Source: an uncultured Erysipelotrichaceae bacterium (GTDB lineage: Bacteria > Bacillota_I > Bacilli_A > RFN20 > CAG-826). Taken from it: 45,270 bases of DNA. The position numbers and the translations under genes were made by a program. Positions 41,497 to 45,270 of the stretch are shown one piece after another (the stretch's first letter is position 1; each line of letters opens with the position of its first letter). The notes beneath the pieces were generated by a model. That model was given only the letters and a program-made list of their open reading frames with translations, made no database searches and was not told the origin of the DNA. The DNA is taken from positions 77,073 through 122,342 of the forward strand of contig CADCNT010000004.1 of the NCBI GenBank assembly GCA_902802905.1. Direction: 5' to 3'.

Positions 41497-41952
41497 ATGA
41501 ACGAAAGCAAGAAGAACTTTATATATAGATTTACACTATCAATGTTGATTCTTATATCACTTGGTTTAAATGCTTTAACTATGGCAAAAGCAATTATTCA
41601 TAAACCAAACGAATATGTTTTTTCTTGTGTGGTTTTAGTTATACTATCTATCTTTGCTTTATTTGAGCTAGTTATGACTTTAGTCAACTGTAAGAAAGAA
41701 CCATCATTAAGTAAGATAACCCGTACGCATCGCGGTTATTTTAATCCAATTCCTCTTATCGCTGTTACTCTAGGAGTCATCATTTCTTTAGGCTTAATGA
41801 TTCCTGGATTTTGTTTATATTTCTTAAGAGAAGAGTTAGTTATTAAATGTAACGCACTTGTGATATTTGATGTTGGATTTTTCTTGTTTATAAATTGTTT
41901 CATTTATTATCTATACGTTTTAATGCATAAGAAAAGCCTTATCGGTAAGTGA
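41497..41952 (+). CDS. Small four-helix membrane protein, paralogue of the gene at 39494
   Basis: 151 aa. Four hydrophobic helices at about 10-30, 42-62, 80-105 and 118-142. It is similar in size, helix spacing, start (FIYRFTLSMLILISLGLN, then a Lys-Pro turn after helix one) and end (INCFIYYLYVLMHKKSL) to the protein at 39494-39970. Function unknown. It ends with TGA followed at once by TAA; the stop lies inside the terminator hairpin. Translation is apparently leaderless. Confidence 0.72.
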   Translation: MNESKKNFIYRFTLSMLILISLGLNALTMAKAIIHKPNEYVFSCVVLVILSIFALFELVMTLVNCKKEPSLSKITRTHRGYFNPIPLIAVTLGVIISLGLMIPGFCLYFLREELVIKCNALVIFDVGFFLFINCFIYYLYVLMHKKSLIGK

Positions 41953-41966
41953 TAAGGCCTCTTTTT
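41936..41966. terminator. Bidirectional terminator
   Basis: GCCTTATC/GATAAGGC form an 8-bp stem (41936-41958). T7 follows on the plus side and TTTTCTT on the minus side. It covers the plus-strand stop codon. Confidence 0.85.
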
Positions 41967-42989
41967 TTATCCTAAGATTGCGGAGTCACTCATCGCATCA
42001 TCTTTTGATGCAACTTGGAACATGTTAAGTAAATGCTCCACAGTGAGTTTCTTTTTTTCTTCTCCAGAAACATCCACGACCACTTTTCCTCTACTCATCA
42101 TGATGAGACGATTTCCATATCTAATAGCGTCTTTCATATTATGAGTAATCATGATTGTGGTTAATTGATGTTCATCAACGATCTTTTCGGTGATTTCTAA
42201 GACTTTAGATGCAGTCTTTGGATCAAGCGCAGCGGTATGTTCATCAAGCAAGAGAATTTGCTTGGTTAGGTCATATTCGGAAATGGCTTTTTCATAGGCA
42301 GTGTTAATCTTTTCAAGTTCTACTTGTCTTTCTGCCTTGCTAAGACCTTTTTGTTTTAATTCCTTTATAGAATCCTTCTTTGCTTTTTTGGCTTCTAAGA
42401 ATGCCAAATTGACGGCTTCTTTTGCGTGTGCTTTATCGGTTTCGCAGAATCTTACATAATCACGCTTAATGACTTTTTCACTTGGTCTTTGGCGCATTGT
42501 CGCCATTAAAAGGGTAATTGCTTGACGTTGTCCGCCAGAAAGTAGACCCACTTTTTCATTTAGACGATTCTCTAAGCCTAAATCTAATGATTTGACTTGT
42601 TGAGTGAAATAGTCCATGTCTTTTCTTTGAAGGAACCATTTGAAGATTGTTCTTGGTCGACCTCTGCCATAGGCAATAGTGAGGTTTTCAATAATCGACA
42701 TATCCGCGCATGTACCACTCATTGGGTCTTGGAAGACTCTACCAAAATATGGAGCGCGTTTATGTTCGTTAACAAATGACATATCAACGTCATTTAAAAG
42801 GATTAATCCAGAATCAGCTTCCACACTGCCTGCGATGATGTTAAGTAAGGTTGATTTACCCGCTCCATTACCACCGATAACCGTGACAAAGTCACCTGGT
42901 TTGATTTGTAAATTAAGATGATTAATCGCAATAGTTTCACTTGGGGTGCCTTTATTAAAATATTTAACAATGTTTTTTAGTTCTAACAT
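41967..42989 (-). CDS. TrpZ-type amino-acid ABC ATPase with an internal insertion
   Basis: 340 aa, against about 255-265 for the family. Walker A GGNGAGKST (39-47), Q-loop in VFQDPMSGTCADMSI, signature LSGGQ (150-154), Walker B ILLLDE (245-250) followed by HTAALDPKTA, and switch His in MITHNM. Signature and Walker B are normally about 20 residues apart; here about 95. The extra 75 residues (about 167-242) are Lys/Glu-rich and helical. It powers the permease encoded just upstream, its start lying 5 nt past the permease stop with a GGGGAGG ribosome site. Last gene of a binding protein-permease-ATPase operon. Confidence 0.92.
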   Translation of the reverse strand: MLELKNIVKYFNKGTPSETIAINHLNLQIKPGDFVTVIGGNGAGKSTLLNIIAGSVEADSGLILLNDVDMSFVNEHKRAPYFGRVFQDPMSGTCADMSIIENLTIAYGRGRPRTIFKWFLQRKDMDYFTQQVKSLDLGLENRLNEKVGLLSGGQRQAITLLMATMRQRPSEKVIKRDYVRFCETDKAHAKEAVNLAFLEAKKAKKDSIKELKQKGLSKAERQVELEKINTAYEKAISEYDLTKQILLLDEHTAALDPKTASKVLEITEKIVDEHQLTTIMITHNMKDAIRYGNRLIMMSRGKVVVDVSGEEKKKLTVEHLLNMFQVASKDDAMSDSAILG

Positions 42990-42994
42990 TTTAA

Positions 42995-43912
42995 CTATCC
43001 TCCCCTCTTCATCTTTTGATTATCGTGGAACTTTTGTATACGCGCTATATAGGTGCGCCTTATGTAAGGTATACCTAAGAATATCGCCACTACTACAGCG
43101 GTTAAAAGTTTCATCAAGTTAGCTTCAAGTCCGAAGAAGATGACGCTTTGATAAATGAAGAAATAGATAATTGATCCCACGATAACAGATGATAATCTAA
43201 CAGCGAAGTTTTTCGCAAACTTAGAGAATATAAGTCCACCAATAACGACGGCAGATAAGCAAATAACAATCGCCCCACGGCCCATATTAATATCAGCAAA
43301 GCCTTGATATTGAGCAAGCATCGCTCCAGATAGAGCCACGATGCCATTAGATAAAGCAAGGGCTAAAACTACATTAAACTTCGTGTTAATGCCGTGTGCT
43401 TTAGACATTTTAGAGTTATTGCCAGTCGCTCTAATAGAACAGCCTAATTGTGTTCCAAAGAACCAATATAGGACACCAATTAAGATAGCAGCGATTAAGG
43501 CTACTTTCCATAAGGTATCATAGACATTTATCTGCGAGAACATCACATCAAAGTTTCTAACGGAAATAGAAATATTACTTCTATTAGAAGAAATGATGAG
43601 ATTGACACTCCATAACGCTAGTTGCGTCAATATACCTGAAAGAATAGGCGGTATGCCAAGCAAAGCATATAATAAACCAGTGATTAATCCACATAGTAAG
43701 CCCGCTACAAAGCCAAGCAGCATACCAAGTAGATAATGTCCTCCGTTAGTGACCACTACTGCAAAAACAAAAGCGCCAGTAACAAAAGAACCATCAACAG
43801 TTAAATCTGGTATGTCTAAGATTTTAAAAGTAATGTAGACACCAATACCAGCAATGCACCAAATAAACGCTAAGTTAAGGGCACCTGGTATCGTATTAAG
43901 ATAATCTAACAT
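42995..43912 (-). CDS. TrpY-type amino-acid ABC permease
   Basis: 305 aa, about eight to nine hydrophobic segments with the branched-chain/BPD_transp_2 type pattern: DIPDLTVDGSFVTGAFVF near the start, AKAHGIN-like SKAHGINTKFNVV in the coupling region, and MGRGAIVICLSAVVIGG. That is the usual partner of TrpX-type binding proteins. A basic C-terminus (RIQKFHDNQKMKRGG) faces the cytoplasm. The ATG is 2 nt after the binding-protein stop with no clear ribosome site, so translation is probably coupled. Confidence 0.92.
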   Translation of the reverse strand: MLDYLNTIPGALNLAFIWCIAGIGVYITFKILDIPDLTVDGSFVTGAFVFAVVVTNGGHYLLGMLLGFVAGLLCGLITGLLYALLGIPPILSGILTQLALWSVNLIISSNRSNISISVRNFDVMFSQINVYDTLWKVALIAAILIGVLYWFFGTQLGCSIRATGNNSKMSKAHGINTKFNVVLALALSNGIVALSGAMLAQYQGFADINMGRGAIVICLSAVVIGGLIFSKFAKNFAVRLSSVIVGSIIYFFIYQSVIFFGLEANLMKLLTAVVVAIFLGIPYIRRTYIARIQKFHDNQKMKRGG

Positions 43913-43914
43913 GA

Positions 43915-44859
43915 TTAAAGAGCTTGGTATCCTTCTGGAATAGCGCTAGGAGAAATGCCTAACGCTGCTAAAACATCGGTGTTGTAGTAACCAGTTAAAT
44001 CTTCATCGTATCTAATTGGTAATTCGGATGGTTTTTTACCATTAAGTAAAATTTCCACAGCCATTTCACCAGTAATTTCACCTAAATGATAGTAATCAAT
44101 ACTTAAGGTAGCTAAGCCACATTTACGGCAGATACCTTCTTCACCAGCGATAACTGGAAGTTTACCGCTACAAATAGAGTTAATACTCTCAGCGTTGTCC
44201 GCGCAGGTGTTGTCTGTAGGGATATATAAAGCATCTAAAGAATTGACTTTTGCTGATAAATTAAGAATTAATTCGTTAGTGTCTGCAAATGTGATTACTT
44301 GAATATCTGCATCACGTTTAATCTTTAAGATTTCTTTACTAATCATCTCTGATTGATATTGAGAATTAGATTCATTAGTGCAATATAAGATACCGATTTT
44401 GCTAGCGTCAGGTACCCAGTCAAAAATCATTTTTGCTTGTTTTGCTAAGTCCGCTAAATCGGATGTACCAGTGACATTAGATGGAATTTTCCCGCCAAAA
44501 GCACCTTCATAAGTGGTAACAGACGTACCCACTACTGGGATGGTGGTTGTCGCATTAGCGGCTAAGATAACTGATGGAGTAGCATTGCCCATAATCAAGT
44601 CTTTGCCTTTAGAAACAAAGGTATTAATGGCAGCAGACCCCGCAGATGATTCCCCTTGTGCATCTTTTACTTCAAAGCTCACAGTTTTACTACCAATGCC
44701 TTCTTTGAATGCTTTCTTAAATCCATTAGTGGCTTTGGTTAATGCTTCAATTGGCACCCATTGAAGAATACCAATGTTGAAGTCGGCTTTCTTACTACAT
44801 CCAGTTAAACTAGAGACCATAAGTGGGAATAGAGCGAATAAGAATAGTTTCTTTTTCAT
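43915..44859 (-). CDS. TrpX-type amino-acid binding lipoprotein (probably tyrosine)
   Basis: 314 aa from the ATG at 44859, which has AAAGGAG well placed; the in-frame ATG at 44895 lies in the attenuator terminator. Lipobox LTGCSKK. The rest is the ABC_sub_bind (TrpX) family: NIGILQWVPIEALTKATNGF, QGESSAGSAAINTFV, GTSVTTYEGAFGG, KIGILYCTNESNSQYQ and ALYIPTDNTCADN. Known members bind tryptophan or tyrosine. The leader peptide upstream is rich in Tyr and has no Trp codon, so I infer tyrosine (perhaps also Phe). Confidence 0.9.
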   Translation of the reverse strand: MKKKLFLFALFPLMVSSLTGCSKKADFNIGILQWVPIEALTKATNGFKKAFKEGIGSKTVSFEVKDAQGESSAGSAAINTFVSKGKDLIMGNATPSVILAANATTTIPVVGTSVTTYEGAFGGKIPSNVTGTSDLADLAKQAKMIFDWVPDASKIGILYCTNESNSQYQSEMISKEILKIKRDADIQVITFADTNELILNLSAKVNSLDALYIPTDNTCADNAESINSICSGKLPVIAGEEGICRKCGLATLSIDYYHLGEITGEMAVEILLNGKKPSELPIRYDEDLTGYYNTDVLAALGISPSAIPEGYQAL

Positions 44860-44881
44860 AGTTTTCTCTCCTTTTAGAAAT

Positions 44882-44996
44882 AAAAATCGGTGCATTCAAG
44901 CACCTAACTTACTCTAATATTGGCGGTGCTTGATTAAGATTTAAGTAATCAATACACCACTAGCGAAAAAGCCAAGATCTATTGATTACCCCTTGG
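44882..44996 (-). promoter_or_regulatory. Five-segment transcription attenuator of the TrpXYZ-type operon
   Basis: Segments in order of transcription: 1 GTAATCAATA (44989-44980), 2 GGTGTATTGATTAC (44958-44945), 3 TAATCAAGCACC (44936-44925), 4 GGTGCTTGA (44904-44896), 5 GCACC (44893-44889) followed by GATTTTTATTT. Perfect pairings: 1:2 over 10 bp; 2:3 over 7 plus 4 bp; 3:4 over 9 bp; 4:5 over 5 bp as terminator. Neighbouring pairings exclude each other. Segment 1 overlaps the leader peptide stop. CCAAG/CTTGG (44996-44992, 44976-44972) could add a pseudoknot. Confidence 0.72.
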
Positions 44997-45035
44997 ATAA
45001 TAATAACTAAAGTAGAAATAATACTTCTTGCTCAT
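44979..45035 (-). CDS. Tyrosine-rich leader peptide
   Basis: An 18-codon frame from the ATG at 45035 to the TAG at 44981-44979: MSKKYYFYFSYYYPRGNQ. It has six Tyr and two Phe in nine consecutive codons (residues 5-13, with one Ser). Such runs are the mark of ribosome-mediated attenuation leaders (compare the Phe-rich pheA leader). A weak AAGAAAAAG purine stretch precedes it. It lies about 120 nt upstream of the binding-protein gene and just before paired RNA segments ending in a terminator. Tyr shortage would stall ribosomes on this run and change the folding downstream. Confidence 0.72.
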   Translation of the reverse strand: MSKKYYFYFSYYYPRGNQ

Positions 45036-45169
45036 AACTTTTTCTTGTGAAATAAGATAACACTAAATACATACGCCTAACAATATTTTTTTGTAAACAA
45101 TAATAAATAAAAAGGAAACTTAAATTGGTGTTCACTCATGTAGCAACAATAAAATAAAGTTAAAAAGGC
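45036..45169 (-). promoter_or_regulatory. Upstream region of the amino-acid transporter operon; promoter unresolved
   Basis: AT-rich, no gene seen. TTTACA at 45097-45092 is the best -35-like box, but no good -10 lies at normal spacing (TATGTA at 19 nt is the nearest). The promoter must lie here if the leader is transcribed on its own. Confidence 0.3.
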
Positions 45170-45198
45170 AGAAAAAAAGTGGCTTTTCTAATTGCCAC
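45170..45198 (-). terminator. Terminator at the end of the gene entering from the right
   Basis: GTGGC/GCCAC (45179-45183 with 45194-45198) form a 5-bp stem with a 10-nt loop, followed by TTTTTTTC on the minus strand. Confidence 0.7.
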
Positions 45199-45270
45199 TA
45201 ACCGTTGTAGTCAGTAGGGAGCAAGTCCCTACCAATTACCCAAGTCAAGTTCCTTTTGGCTGGTGATGCT
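45198..45270 (-). CDS. Possible 3' end of an unidentified gene
   Basis: On the minus strand one frame is open from the right edge to a TAG at 45200-45198 that sits in the terminator hairpin. Its last residues read VIGRDLLPTDYNG. Only 23 codons are visible, so neither coding nor family can be judged. A hairpin, TAGGGA-CTTGC-TCCCTA, inside it might instead belong to an RNA or mobile-element end. Confidence 0.3.
   Translation of the reverse strand, partial: ASPAKRNLTWVIGRDLLPTDYNG

Noticed and set aside
44859-44895. Start of the TrpX-type protein at the ATG at 44895
   Set aside because: That ATG lies in the terminator stem and gives MHRFLFLKGEKT before the signal peptide. The ATG at 44859 has an AAAGGAG ribosome site and gives a normal lipoprotein signal.
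44896-45035. T-box or known metabolite riboswitch upstream of the amino-acid importer
   Set aside because: I looked on the minus strand for the T-box consensus (AGGGTGGTACCGCG-like) and for a Stem I specifier layout; neither is present. The Tyr-rich reading frame explains the hairpins better.
1-45270. TGA read as tryptophan (Mycoplasma-type code)
   Set aside because: All full-length genes close without TGA read-through and Trp is always TGG. The only TGA stop I noticed (41950-41952) is followed by TAA, so it does not decide the matter, but nothing calls for recoding.
45198-45270. Other frame at the right edge ending in LGNW before TAG at about 45229
   Set aside because: It ends 30 nt before the terminator; the frame ending at 45198 meets the hairpin directly. 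Neither is long enough to prove.
1-45270. CRISPR arrays, tRNA/rRNA genes, insertion sequences
   Set aside because: I saw no spaced direct repeats, cloverleaf sequences or transposase motifs within the window.

Overview
Organism. The window is AT-rich, and nearly every long gene lies on the minus strand. It carries Gram-positive-type (Bacilli-like) genes: folC/ECF, smpB, a CarD-like regulator, a maltodextrin ABC system, many lipoproteins with a Cys lipobox, Big_2 and InlB-type surface repeats, and C-terminal membrane anchors without LPXTG. All tryptophans I read are TGG and no gene needs TGA read-through, so the standard bacterial code fits. My inference is an uncultured, gut-type, starch-using Bacilli/Mollicutes relative. 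The exact taxon cannot be read from this sequence.

Layout. 1-2.7 kb: 5' part of a DUF6273-like gene, cysK, nusG-secE-rpmG. 2.7-7.8 kb: an operon for an O-antigen-ligase-like membrane protein, SmpB, FolC, a folate-type ECF S component and a membrane-anchored surface protein. 7.8-9.5 kb: CarD-like regulator and an unknown acidic protein. 9.5-17 kb: glycogen/maltodextrin enzymes glgB-glgP and malQ, interrupted on the opposite strand by a TIR-GNAT-GNAT fusion. 17-39.4 kb: a membrane-anchored starch-binding protein, then an apparent 20-kb operon running from a Big_2-tethered binding protein through MalF, MalG and an oversized MalK to two unknown lipoproteins, an alpha-amylase, three starch-binding or Ig-like lipoproteins and a type I pullulanase. 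39.4-42 kb: two paralogous four-helix membrane proteins on the plus strand, a secreted protein and a phosphoglycosyl transferase. 42-45 kb: a TrpXYZ-type amino-acid ABC importer.

How the genes work together. Lipoproteins carrying Big_2, CBM41-like and CBM25/26-like modules would hold starch at the surface. Extracellular amylase and pullulanase would cut it, and the MalE-FG-K system would import maltodextrins. MalQ, GlgP and GlgB would process them inside.

Main discoveries. (1) A Tyr/Phe-rich 18-codon leader peptide followed by mutually exclusive RNA hairpins, ending in a terminator, upstream of the TrpX-like importer: apparently a ribosome-mediated Tyr attenuator with five pairing segments. 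(2) A TIR domain fused to two GNAT-like domains. (3) Both ABC ATPases carry large charged additions: about 75 residues between signature and Walker B in one, and about 480 residues of coiled coil at the C-terminus of MalK. (4) Several stand-alone genes appear leaderless, with -10 boxes only 6-12 nt from the start codon. (5) A C-terminal membrane-anchor module is shared by two otherwise unrelated surface proteins.
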